Of a stretch of DNA of 8,431 nt, positions 1 to 5,447 are shown piece after piece. This DNA is from Firmicutes bacterium UBA6132. GTDB taxonomy: Bacteria; Bacillota_A; Clostridia; Tissierellales; Sedimentibacteraceae. The notes beneath the pieces were generated by a model. That model was not told the DNA's origin. It saw nothing but the letters and a program-made list of their open reading frames with translations, and searched no databases. The position numbers were made by a program, and so were the translations under genes. Each line of letters begins with the position of its first letter. Positions within the stretch are counted from its first letter, which is position 1. The DNA is taken from contig DIVM01000176.1 of the NCBI GenBank assembly GCA_002435835.1, positions 1 through 8,431 of the forward strand, read 5' to 3'.

Positions 1-37
1 TAATTTAAAAGCTTAGTGTTTTTTGCACGAGAAAATC

Positions 38-64
38 GGTTCTTTACAGAGTTAGTCGATTTGC
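38..64 (+). mobile_element. ISL3-like terminal inverted repeat remnant
   Basis: Begins GGTTCTTT and keeps TTAGT and GATTT at the same offsets as the terminal repeat at 3360, matching it at about 21 of 27 positions without gaps. ISL3-family elements carry terminal repeats of this type. Both copies point the same way on the plus strand, so they cannot be the two ends of one intact element. No transposase follows; the element is replaced after about position 100 by another repeat. Assignment to ISL3 relies on the transposase piece beside the second copy. Confidence 0.5.
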
Positions 65-89
65 ATATAAAAGTATGATATAATATAAT
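61..89 (+). promoter_or_regulatory. Sigma-A type promoter inside the IS end
   Basis: TTGCAT at 61-66 and a perfect TATAAT at 84-89 are separated by 17 bases. It lies just inside the ISL3-like end and would originally have driven the transposase. It now points at the gene starting at 241, giving a leader of roughly 145 bases that includes the repeat at 101-153. Confidence 0.6.
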
Positions 90-100
90 AGTCAAAATAA

Positions 101-153
101 GTTAAGTGACCGGGAAACCTCCGAAAAACATCCCCACATTTAAAACCAGTCAC
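101..153 (+). repeat. Copy A of the TTAAGTGAC repeat family
   Basis: Contains GTTAAGTGAC, then a GGAAACC..CC..AAAA segment, and ends in GTCAC, so GTGAC (106-110) and GTCAC (149-153) form a short inverted pair. The copy at 4709-4755 has the same order, with GTGAC and GTCAC 40 rather than 43 bases apart. The core TTAAGTG also occurs at 3502, 4741 and 4790. This is probably part of a mobile-element end; the element is not identified. Confidence 0.5.
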
Positions 154-240
154 CATCATCCTTTGTAATATAAGTATTATTGTAAAAAGAAGAATATGAC
201 AACCCATCACTTAATATAAATGTACAAGTGGGGGTGTAAT

Positions 241-810
241 ATGATGTCAACACAAGAGTTCAGGCCTGTTAATGCTAATGAAAAATCCAGTGTTAATAAT
301 ATACAAAACTGTCATAAAGAATTGACGAAACTAAAAACTCAAGTGAAACCAAAAGAATATCAATGTATCGCAATGGATGGATATATTATTTTTGAAGGTA
401 ATTATCACCCTGATGCAATAGTAACATATAAAACACCTCGTAAAGAAGTAGATTACGAAATAGACAAATTTCCAAAGGGGCTTCAAGAAGAAGTACAAAA
501 ACTACAAATTAAACACAACTTAACAAAAAAACAAATAAAAGAATTAAATAAAAATGTTAATGATCTTAATTGCAAAGAAATGGATTTAAACAAGCAATTA
601 GAACTATTAAGGAATAAAGCAAAGCAAATAAAACATGAAGAAAACAAACAAAAACAGCTTGACCATTTTTATAAATCTTTTAATAAATTCTATGAATGCC
701 TTTCAAGTGAATTAGCTTCTTATGATCCTGAAACTAAAAGCGAAATAAGGAAAAAACTGTTCAAATTAGTTCAACTAATAGAAGATATAATAGAAAAATA
801 TCTTAATTAA
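241..810 (+). CDS. Hypothetical coiled-coil protein
   Basis: Encodes 189 residues and is not recognised. The start at 241 (or the adjacent ATG at 244) is chosen because GTGGGGGTG at 229-237 sits at ribosome-site distance; an ATG at 220 lacks such a site. Residues 1-35 are polar. Residues 40-75 could form a small beta-rich domain (MDGYIIFEGNYHPDAIVTYK). Residues 80-140 are Lys/Glu/Gln/Asn-rich with leucine spacing typical of a coiled coil, followed by a helical C-terminus. There is no signal peptide or membrane segment, so it is probably cytoplasmic. The upstream promoter lies in an IS end and the flanks are mobile-element debris, which suggests cargo or a stranded gene. No function can be assigned. 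Confidence 0.7.
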   Translation: MMSTQEFRPVNANEKSSVNNIQNCHKELTKLKTQVKPKEYQCIAMDGYIIFEGNYHPDAIVTYKTPRKEVDYEIDKFPKGLQEEVQKLQIKHNLTKKQIKELNKNVNDLNCKEMDLNKQLELLRNKAKQIKHEENKQKQLDHFYKSFNKFYECLSSELASYDPETKSEIRKKLFKLVQLIEDIIEKYLN

Positions 811-1370
811 GCCGCTTCATCATAATGTCTACTGAAGTAAGTATTTATTTAAAGTAAGGGACGTCGGAACACTTAAAAATGCTGACTCAGCCCTCTTTTC
901 TCTTTTTGGCAATTTTCTAAATAAGTTAATTTGAATAAAAAATTAAGCGAAACCACTATGAAAGTTATTTGATAATCGTAAAATAAAACCCCACCTATAA
1001 AAAGATGAGGATGAAGTCTTTTGACTTTAATTTTGGTTGATAATATATTTGGTTCTGCAAATAAAATTCTCAAAATTATTTCAATACAATTTCACCCATC
1101 ATGCTATATAGTGTTAGGAGCACCAAATAGTTATGAACTTCCTTAAATTAATAAATATGAAATTCTAAATAATAAAATTTCCATGAAAGGTCATCCAAAT
1201 CCCATAAAAGGCATTTTTTTATTAAAATAAAACAAAAAAATCATTTATTAATATTGTAATTTCAACACAAATTAAATTCCAATCAAAATGATCAAAACCG
1301 ACACATATTTATGCATCAATATACATTATAATTCCGTTATCATTCTTCCAATACATTTACAACAATAAAT
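811..1370. other. Long AT-rich stretch without a credible gene
   Basis: About 560 bases with no reading frame that has a normal start and ribosome site. The longest, minus strand 1073-873, would start with TTG and has no ribosome site. Small structures are visible: AAGTC-TTTT-GACTT near 1015-1028, and an imperfect stem before a run of seven T at 1198-1220. The stretch separates the plus-strand gene ending at 810 from the minus-strand galU remnant and is probably decayed mobile DNA. Confidence 0.5.
1198..1220 (+). terminator. Weak terminator-like stem and T-run
   Basis: AAATCCC and GGCATTT form a seven-position stem with one C/C mismatch around a six-base loop, followed directly by seven T. 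It could stop transcription from the 241-810 gene, but lies almost 390 bases downstream and the stem is weak. Confidence 0.25.
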
Positions 1371-1787
1371 TTACTCACCAACAGAACCCTTTGTTTCCTT
1401 CTCCACCAATCCAACCAAATACTCTAAAAAACCCTCTCTCAAATCCTCTCTCCTCAGCGCATACTCAACAGTTGATTCCAAAAATCCCTGCTTATCCCCT
1501 GCGTCATATCTTCTACCTTCAAAATTATAAGCATATATATTTTCACGTTGTGCTAATTCTCTCAATGCATCAGTAAGCTGAATCTCTCCGCCCTTGCCCG
1601 ATTTAGTATTTTCTATAATATCAAATATTTGAGGAGTGATTATATATCGTCCAAGTATTGCCACATTGGATGGTGCAACATCTACTGCAGGTTTTTCCAC
1701 CAAATCATTTACTTTATAAACTCTGTCTCCAACACTTACACCGTCCACAATCCCATATTTGTCAACTTCAGTCTTTTGCACTTCTTG
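1371..1787 (-). pseudogene. galU: galU C-terminal remnant (copy 1)
   Basis: C-terminal half of UTP-glucose-1-phosphate uridylyltransferase, which makes UDP-glucose from glucose-1-phosphate and UTP. It aligns with the longer copy at 7153-8052 from about residue 158 to the end, with few substitutions. It keeps VEKP (the lysine expected to contact the sugar phosphate), GKGGEIQLTDAL and RRYDAGDKQGF, and ends in its own stop after KGSVGE. The N-terminal GLGTRFLP nucleotide-binding loop and the metal-binding LGDD region are absent, so it cannot be active. It begins straight after the stop of the epimerase remnant, so the spacer and the first half of galU were removed in one deletion. It is a diverged paralogue, not a fresh duplicate of the 7153 copy. 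Confidence 0.9.
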
Positions 1788-1790
1788 AAT

Positions 1791-1988
1791 TTATTTAACT
1801 TTATAATACCCCACATACCAATCCGCAAACCTCTGCAATCCTTCTTCAATAGAAGTCTCAGGCTTAAATCCTATTGCTTTTTGCAACAGTTCGGTCGAAG
1901 CATAAGTAGCTGGCACATCCCCAGGTTTCAAAGGCTCAAATATTTTTTCAAACACTACTTCTCTACCCAATGACTTGCTTAAACATTT
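1791..1988 (-). pseudogene. UDP-glucuronate 4-epimerase C-terminal remnant
   Basis: Last 65 or so codons of an extended-SDR sugar-nucleotide epimerase of the GAE/CapI type. The signature is KPGDVPATYAST, then GFKPETSIEEGLQRFADWYVGYY, typical of the C-terminus of UDP-glucuronate 4-epimerases. Close identity with the epimerase piece at 8188-8431 begins at the KCLSKSLGREV segment, and upstream of about 1988 the similarity stops abruptly. The NAD-binding N-terminus and the catalytic YxxxK are missing. The order epimerase then galU matches that at 7153-8431, so this is a second, shrunken copy of the same gene pair. The sugar specificity is inferred from the C-terminal signature only. Confidence 0.82.
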
Positions 1989-1990
1989 GT

Positions 1991-2065
1991 GACTATATGT
2001 CACTGGATCAATTTGAAGCTATGCATAAAAAACTGAAGGAAAATAAATCAAAATTAGCAAGTTAA
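1991..2065 (+). pseudogene. Possible C-terminal tail of an unknown gene
   Basis: A short plus-strand frame reading DYMSLDQFEAMHKKLKENKSKLAS then stop, with an internal ATG at 1997. It starts where the epimerase similarity ends, so it looks like a gene end placed there by the same rearrangement. The amphipathic, lysine-rich sequence gives no family. No ribosome site precedes the ATG. It may be chance. Confidence 0.22.
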
Positions 2066-2163
2066 AATTGGCAAATCATAAGGAGCAAAATTTATCATTT
2101 TAATTTGCACTTTTTCTTGACATAGTACCAGATAAGGGGTTCAAGAGGATAGGGAATGTGGAA

Positions 2164-2194
2164 TTGGAAACAAAAGTTGTAATATTGTTTCCAA
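2164..2194. repeat. 10-bp inverted repeat
   Basis: TTGGAAACAA (2164-2173) and TTGTTTCCAA (2185-2194) are perfect complements around an 11-base loop. It lies immediately upstream of the possible promoter at 2201-2229. No T-run follows, so it is more likely an operator or RNA hairpin than a terminator. Confidence 0.5.
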
Positions 2195-2200
2195 GTTTTG

Positions 2201-2229
2201 TAGAAATTAGTTGGCAACAATATTATAAT
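2201..2229 (+). promoter_or_regulatory. Candidate promoter for the membrane protein gene
   Basis: TAGAAA at 2201-2206 and TATAAT at 2224-2229 with 17 bases between. The -10 is perfect, the -35 matches four of six. It would give a leader of about 40 bases with GGAGG just before the start at 2276. Confidence 0.4.
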
Positions 2230-2275
2230 AAAGAAAAGAGATTTTACATAATTATAGAAATTAATGGAGGAATTC

Positions 2276-3286
2276 ATGGATAAAGCGATGGAGATTATGA
2301 AATATATAGGGAAAATATTAATTAAATGTATTATGTTTATGTTAAAACTTGTGTATGTTGCAATAGAAAGTTTTATATTGTGGGTAATAGAGAAATATAG
2401 AAATTTTCAATTTGATGGAATTTATATAGCATTTATGATAATAAATTTTACGGTATTATTTACATCCATTAAAAATAATTCAACTATATTTAATCCGGCA
2501 AAAGTAATCTTTACTCTTATTCAAACGGTATTGATAATACTAATTTTGTATAAAATAGTATCTAATAAAAAAAAGTTAAAATTAGAATTATATTTAAAAT
2601 ATATGGCAGAGTGGAGTTGTGCTGCACTTTACGCTATAGTGTTTAATTCTACGCTCGTGATGAATATATTTTCTAATGTAAGTAAAGTGCTTCAATACAT
2701 ACTTTATGTTCAGTTATTTTTAGTGATGCATTATTGGTATAGAAGGTTTATAAATAAATATTTTAAACATTGGGTAATGTATAGTGTATATTTCTTAATA
2801 TTACCACTAATATCTCTTTTTATATGGGTACTCATGGGTGATACTTTATCAAGAATATGTAACATGCCAATATTAGTTTCAGACACAGTAATAGGATATA
2901 TGACGATAGCTTTTACTGTATTGATATTTAATTTTGAAATATATATTGCTCCTAAGGAAATTAGAAGCGAAGTGAAGGTAGCAGTATATTTAATATTAGC
3001 ATTATACTCAACTATAAGTTATTGCTTTTTTATATCTGATTATTTATCAGAACCAATATTTAATTTGTTAAAGCCTTATAGTAATGAAATTGCAAGCGAG
3101 GGGATAAAACTTTCAAAAGAATTAATTAGAGGTAAAGTAGAATGGTTTTTGAAATGGTTTACTCTTCCATATTTAGTTGGAGCAGTTTTTGGCTGTTTTA
3201 CATTGGAATTGGTTGCCAGAAATGACGAAATTAAAGAAAAGAATGCTACAAAAATCTCAAACGAAGATAAGCAAATATGTGGCTGA
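2276..3286 (+). CDS. Multi-pass integral membrane protein, unknown function
   Basis: Encodes 336 residues. The start at 2276 is preferred over ATG 2264 because GGAGG at 2266-2270 lies five bases upstream. Hydrophobic segments near residues 12-37 (partly amphipathic), 47-64, 75-94, 110-131, 137-153, 166-187, 199-220, 233-253 and 293-313 predict about eight or nine membrane spans, with a charged cytoplasmic-type tail from 315 (RNDEIKEKN). There is no cleavable signal peptide, transporter signature or catalytic motif that I recognise. Codon use is as AT-rich as its neighbours. It overlaps the end of the unknown frame at 2104-2283, suggesting it was once second in an operon. It is followed by an ISL3 remnant, with no clear terminator. 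The gene itself looks intact; its role is unknown. Confidence 0.8.
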   Translation: MDKAMEIMKYIGKILIKCIMFMLKLVYVAIESFILWVIEKYRNFQFDGIYIAFMIINFTVLFTSIKNNSTIFNPAKVIFTLIQTVLIILILYKIVSNKKKLKLELYLKYMAEWSCAALYAIVFNSTLVMNIFSNVSKVLQYILYVQLFLVMHYWYRRFINKYFKHWVMYSVYFLILPLISLFIWVLMGDTLSRICNMPILVSDTVIGYMTIAFTVLIFNFEIYIAPKEIRSEVKVAVYLILALYSTISYCFFISDYLSEPIFNLLKPYSNEIASEGIKLSKELIRGKVEWFLKWFTLPYLVGAVFGCFTLELVARNDEIKEKNATKISNEDKQICG

Positions 3287-3359
3287 TTAAGAAATATAGC
3301 TACAAGTTTCAAGGATAGATAAAATAAGATATTAACAATTTATTAGTAAGCGTCAAACC

Positions 3360-3387
3360 GGTTCTTTCCAACTTTAGTTGATTTTCC
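3360..3387 (-). mobile_element. ISL3-type right terminal repeat
   Basis: On the plus strand this reads GGTTCTTTCC, then TTAGTTGATTTTCC, resembling the repeat at 38-64. It contains the stop codon of the adjoining transposase piece (3374-3376), a compact arrangement fitting the right end of an element transcribed on the minus strand. It marks the outer edge of the remnant. Confidence 0.55.
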
Positions 3388-3490
3388 TTAACTCTAAACG
3401 TAACAGCTTAGCTTTCAATAGTTCAAAGCTGTTACGTCCATACATTATCCGTTTTATGACTTTTAATTTATTTACACTTCCCTCTGCCTC
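3374..3490 (-). pseudogene. ISL3-family transposase, C-terminal remnant
   Basis: The last 37 codons of a DDE transposase. The piece starts AEGSVNKLKVIKR, continues IMYGRNSFELLKAKLL and ends ELRKIN. The pattern AEG..NK.K.IKR.MYGR..F.LL..K is the conserved C-terminus of ISL3-family transposases, just after the catalytic glutamate region. An in-frame TGA lies just upstream, where similarity is already lost to the repeat at 3495-3527, so the element was cut there. More than 90 percent of the transposase is missing, so it is inactive. Confidence 0.82.
3398..3437. repeat. 12-bp perfect inverted repeat in the transposase end
   Basis: ACGTAACAGCTT (3398-3409) and AAGCTGTTACGT (3426-3437) are exact complements around 16 bases. 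It lies within the coding end of the ISL3 remnant. Some insertion elements use hairpins near their ends to limit read-through or translation from outside; whether that applies here is inference. Confidence 0.6.
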
Positions 3491-3494
3491 TTTT

Positions 3495-3527
3495 CAACAA
3501 CTTAAGTGACGGGCACGGCCAAGGTTT
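3495..3527. repeat. 33-bp repeat, copy B
   Basis: Matches positions 4783-4815 at 30 of 33 bases, in the same orientation; shared segments are CAACAACTTAAGTGA, GGCACG and CCAAGGTTT. It sits between the ISL3 remnant and the terminator of the Abi gene. A looser relative is at 6556-6603. It probably derives from the end of a mobile element; tandem TTAAGTGAC-like cores around 4709-4800 recall the multiple terminal repeats of IS21-family elements, which I cannot confirm. Confidence 0.7.
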
Positions 3528-3534
3528 CTTAAAT

Positions 3535-3567
3535 AAAAAATCCGATTCAGTGCAGGCACCTCCTCGG
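3535..3567 (-). terminator. Rho-independent terminator of the Abi gene
   Basis: Minus-strand CCGA (3567-3564) pairs with TCGG (3545-3542) around an inner hairpin, then one A and six T (3540-3535). It lies 32 bases after the stop codon. The plus strand lacks a T-run, so it serves the minus strand only. Confidence 0.65.
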
Positions 3568-3590
3568 TAAAAACTTTCGTTTTTGTTCTT
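3535..3590 (-). ncRNA. Candidate structured RNA downstream of the Abi gene
   Basis: Read on the minus strand, about ten bases after the Abi stop: AAAAAC-GAAA-GTTTTT, a perfect six-pair hairpin with a GNRA tetraloop. It is followed by CCGA...TCGG enclosing a small GGTG-CCTG-CACT hairpin, then six T. Two stacked structures in 50 bases is more than a plain terminator needs. Conserved structured RNAs are reported beside AbiF-type HEPN genes, and some Abi_2 proteins are proposed to form toxin-antitoxin pairs with such RNAs. I did not recognise the published consensus here, so it may be only the 3' untranslated end and terminator. Confidence 0.35.
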
Positions 3591-3598
3591 CATTACTA

Positions 3599-4534
3599 TT
3601 ATATACACAAATCATAAAAATAGTCAATAATTTTTTTAACAAATTTATAGTTATCAATTAATATATCTACTTTTTCATAATACTCTTTATGCTTAATAAA
3701 TCTATTTTCCAACAATTCTTTTAATTCTTTCATTGTTTTATATTTAATTTCTTTACTGCTCACCACACTATTAAACACATAAAGCGATGTAATAAAATCA
3801 TGTATAATATGGTTTTTTAGCTTTTCACCCTTTAATTCTTTCGTCATACCCGGAATTTTAGAAACAAATTTTGTTATCTCCTTATTTGACCATATTTCTT
3901 GGCTATATGGTTTCCTAAAACTATTTAATAAACAATTATTATGAGCTGCTGCATTTCTAAGAAATTTTATACATAATAAAAAATTACTGAACTTAATTTC
4001 TTCTTTATCATAATAATAATTATAATAAAATCGGTACAACTTAATAAAATCTCCAAAGGTTATAACCTCGACAATATTCCAAATTGAAAATTCATCATGA
4101 TACTTTTCTATTAAATATTTGCATGTAGAATTCTTTGATTTAGAATAGATATTATCATATATTATAGGATAAACTGATAAAAATTCATTAACAATATTAT
4201 ATCCATCTTCCTTATTGTTCTCTGCAAAGTCATTTAATAATTTAACCTTTAAAAAATGTTCGATATCAAGTGACATGTTGATTATGAACTTTCTAAAATA
4301 CATATCTAATGTTGATAAATCCTTTAAATATGCAAATTCAAGGTTCACATATTTACCTTTATTATACCCATTTTTATATTTCTCAAAGTTTTTAGCGTAA
4401 GCTTTTATTTTAAAATAGTATGTATTATTCCTTAAAAATACTTTTGCTGATTCTTTATCAACTATTGTAAATCTTATTCCCTTGCTTTCCATATGTTGAA
4501 TTTGTTCATCTATGCTTAGCTTCTCTTTTCTCAT
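3599..4534 (-). CDS. Abi_2 family (AbiD/AbiF-type) HEPN abortive infection protein
   Basis: Encodes 311 residues, the usual length for the family. Abi_2 proteins are cytoplasmic HEPN-type proteins, proposed RNases, that stop growth of phage-infected cells. The N-terminus follows the family pattern: LSIDEQIQHMESKGIRF (residues 6-22), then NTYYFKIKAYAKNF (37-50). RKFIINMSLDIEHFLK (81-96) is the conserved first helical region. The key motif is FLRNAAAHN at 191-199, giving the HEPN R-x4-H with R193 and H198, plus N194 and N199. All look intact. The start is fixed by a stop codon immediately upstream; the ribosome-like AGAGGTGA is about 12 bases away, rather far. The promoter is overlapped by a palindrome, and a structured RNA or terminator follows. 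It shares the islet with a SLOG protein and an XRE repressor. Phage defence is inferred from the family. Confidence 0.87.
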   Translation of the reverse strand: MRKEKLSIDEQIQHMESKGIRFTIVDKESAKVFLRNNTYYFKIKAYAKNFEKYKNGYNKGKYVNLEFAYLKDLSTLDMYFRKFIINMSLDIEHFLKVKLLNDFAENNKEDGYNIVNEFLSVYPIIYDNIYSKSKNSTCKYLIEKYHDEFSIWNIVEVITFGDFIKLYRFYYNYYYDKEEIKFSNFLLCIKFLRNAAAHNNCLLNSFRKPYSQEIWSNKEITKFVSKIPGMTKELKGEKLKNHIIHDFITSLYVFNSVVSSKEIKYKTMKELKELLENRFIKHKEYYEKVDILIDNYKFVKKIIDYFYDLCI

Positions 4535-4550
4535 TTATTGAAACCGTCAC

Positions 4551-4591
4551 CTCTTAACATTTATTATATGCATAATATTAACATTTAAGAG
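4551..4591 (-). promoter_or_regulatory. Palindrome over the Abi promoter and leader
   Basis: CTCTTAA and TTAAGAG close a 41-base imperfect palindrome with an inner ATTAT-GCAT-ATAAT. It also carries two direct AAATGTTAA copies on the minus strand. It covers the -10 region and the likely ribosome site (AAGAGGTGA). It could be an operator or a leader hairpin that hides the ribosome site, either suiting tight control of a toxic protein. Confidence 0.5.
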
Positions 4592-4603
4592 CCATAATTT
4601 CAA
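4575..4603 (-). promoter_or_regulatory. Candidate promoter of the Abi gene
   Basis: On the minus strand TTGAAA (4603-4598) and TAATAT (4580-4575) are spaced by 17 bases. A better -10, TATAAT, occurs at 4568-4563 but without a -35 at the right distance. Either places transcription within the palindrome. Confidence 0.5.
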
Positions 4604-4708
4604 TTTATATTTATTTTTTACGGCTAAATCCATACGCACTTGATGTAAAGAAATATGAATCTTGGTACAAAAACTCTATTTTGCAACAAAAAAATAACTC
4701 AATATCTC

Positions 4709-4755
4709 AAGTGACAGTGAAACCCCCAAAACAAATAACTTAAGCGCCAGGTCAC
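4709..4755. repeat. TTAAGTGAC repeat family, copy C1
   Basis: AAGTGAC, GTGAAACC and CC.AAA here follow the order seen at 104-153, and the block likewise ends CCAG-GTCAC. A second core, ACTTAAGCGCC at 4738-4748, lies inside it. With copy C2 at 4783 it makes three related cores in about 100 bases, all in the same orientation. Confidence 0.5.
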
Positions 4756-4782
4756 ATATGTGTTGAAATTTAAGCATTTCAT

Positions 4783-4815
4783 CAACAACTTAAGTGATAG
4801 GCACGACCAAGGTTT
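4783..4815. repeat. 33-bp repeat, copy C2
   Basis: Matches 3495-3527 at 30 of 33 positions. Its right edge supplies part of the stop codon (TTA, 4814-4816 on the plus strand) of the SLOG gene, so the repeat abuts or has trimmed that gene's 3' end. Confidence 0.7.
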
Positions 4816-5323
4816 ACAACCCATTATACAAATTAAGAATCGAAACACCTCTTTTCTTTGCATAATCAACGGTATACTCTGTTCCGCCACTACTTCCATT
4901 GTTATAACATATTAATTTACTGCTGTTGTCTATCATATATCTGTTTCTTTCATGATAGCATCCAATTTTAAACTTTTTATTGAGAATAATTACTTCATAA
5001 CATTTTGATAAAATATTGAAATACTTATTTCTATTATATTCATTCCATTTAGCAGCTTGATCCTCGAAAGGAACTACAGCAATAAGTTTAAAATTAGAGG
5101 GATCATTAAACTTGATCACTTGTTTGCGCATTATAACCTGTTCCGCACACATTAAATCAAACCCATAACATGCGCCGAACATAAAGTTTTCATAACCATC
5201 AAATATTGCTTTATCAATTTCACTATACAAATTTTGTTTTAAATTATAAAGTTTATCTTTACTATTAGGAAGTTCTTCTGTTCTATGTCCGCTAAAACTA
5301 AGAGTTTTATTTTTGTCTATCAT
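4814..5323 (-). CDS. YpsA-type SLOG family protein (DUF1273)
   Basis: Encodes 169 residues, close to the usual 170-185. SLOG proteins have a Rossmann-like fold that binds nucleotides or nucleotide-derived ligands; the YpsA branch is linked to cell division in Bacillus, and other branches to conflict systems. Visible motifs: FSGHR (10-14); FMFGACYGFDLMCAE (47-61), the G..G.D..AE ligand loop; PFEDQAAKW (85-93); HERNRYMID (124-132); GSSGGTEYT (143-151), a second glycine-rich loop. All appear intact. The start has AGAGGTG ten bases upstream. The C-terminus ends inside a mobile repeat, so a few residues could be lost. It is divergent from an XRE repressor with a shared operator. Its actual ligand and role are unknown. 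Confidence 0.86.
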   Translation of the reverse strand: MIDKNKTLSFSGHRTEELPNSKDKLYNLKQNLYSEIDKAIFDGYENFMFGACYGFDLMCAEQVIMRKQVIKFNDPSNFKLIAVVPFEDQAAKWNEYNRNKYFNILSKCYEVIILNKKFKIGCYHERNRYMIDNSSKLICYNNGSSGGTEYTVDYAKKRGVSILNLYNGL

Positions 5324-5368
5324 AATTAATATACACCTCTTTCTATAAATATATTAGCAACATTATTT

Positions 5369-5399
5369 ATGTACTTATTGTACAGTACTTTAAGTACAT
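5369..5399. promoter_or_regulatory. Double GTAC-N5-GTAC operator between divergent genes
   Basis: Two palindromic boxes, GTAC-TTATT-GTAC (5371-5383) and GTAC-TTTAA-GTAC (5385-5397), sit one base apart. Together they form a larger dyad centred on 5384, running from ATGTACTTA to TAAGTACAT. It lies between the SLOG and XRE genes and just upstream of the XRE -35. Paired boxes one and a third helical turns apart suit cooperative binding of XRE dimers, so this is the likely autoregulatory site controlling both genes. Confidence 0.75.
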
Positions 5400-5427
5400 T
5401 GTCAAGTTTTTTAATTCAAAGTATAAT
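5399..5427 (+). promoter_or_regulatory. Promoter of the XRE regulator gene
   Basis: TTGTCA (5399-5404) and TATAAT (5422-5427) with a 17-base spacer, followed by AGAGG and ATG at 5448. The operator touches the -35, so a bound repressor would block polymerase. Confidence 0.75.
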
Positions 5428-5447
5428 GTTTTCAAGAGGTGTTAATT

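Larger units (their letters stand above)
2104..2283 (+). pseudogene. 3' end of an unknown reading frame
   Basis: Frame open from just after a stop at 2101-2103 to TAA at 2281-2283, about 59 codons with no ATG start. The translation has the mixed hydrophobic and charged pattern of a real protein (ELETKVVILFPSFVEISW, then QQYYNKEKRFYIIIE). Its stop overlaps the next gene's start as ATGGATAA, the arrangement usual for translationally coupled neighbours. This suggests the remnant of the gene once preceding the membrane protein in an operon. Alternatively it is untranslated leader that happens to be open, since a possible promoter lies inside it. Confidence 0.35.

Noticed and set aside
873..1073. 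Minus-strand frame of 66 codons
   Set aside because: It starts with TTG, has no ribosome site, shows no recognisable motif and lies in a stretch of apparent decayed DNA.
1629..1973. Plus-strand frame of 114 codons
   Set aside because: It is the antisense shadow of the galU and epimerase remnants, which have clear family motifs. The same holds for 1391-1576, 6208-6471, 7336-7632, 7865-8056 and 8234-8431.
1989..2003. GTGAC-TATAT-GTCAC as another member of the GTGAC/GTCAC repeat family
   Set aside because: It shares only the two five-base ends with the blocks at 106-153 and 4711-4755 and none of the interior, so it is probably chance at the epimerase breakpoint.
3495..4815. Integron cassette array (genes each followed by an attC-like repeat with GTTAAGT / ACTTAAC cores)
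   Set aside because: There is no integron integrase, the genes point both ways, the repeats lack the long foldback of attC sites, and similar cores occur in tandem away from genes.
3495..4815. CRISPR-like array from repeated TTAAGTGAC units
   Set aside because: Copies are irregularly spaced from tens of bases to over 1 kb, diverge in sequence, and no cas genes are present.
4699..4899. Minus-strand frame of 66 codons
   Set aside because: It overlaps the 3' end of the SLOG gene in another frame and continues through repeat sequence, with no ribosome site or family.
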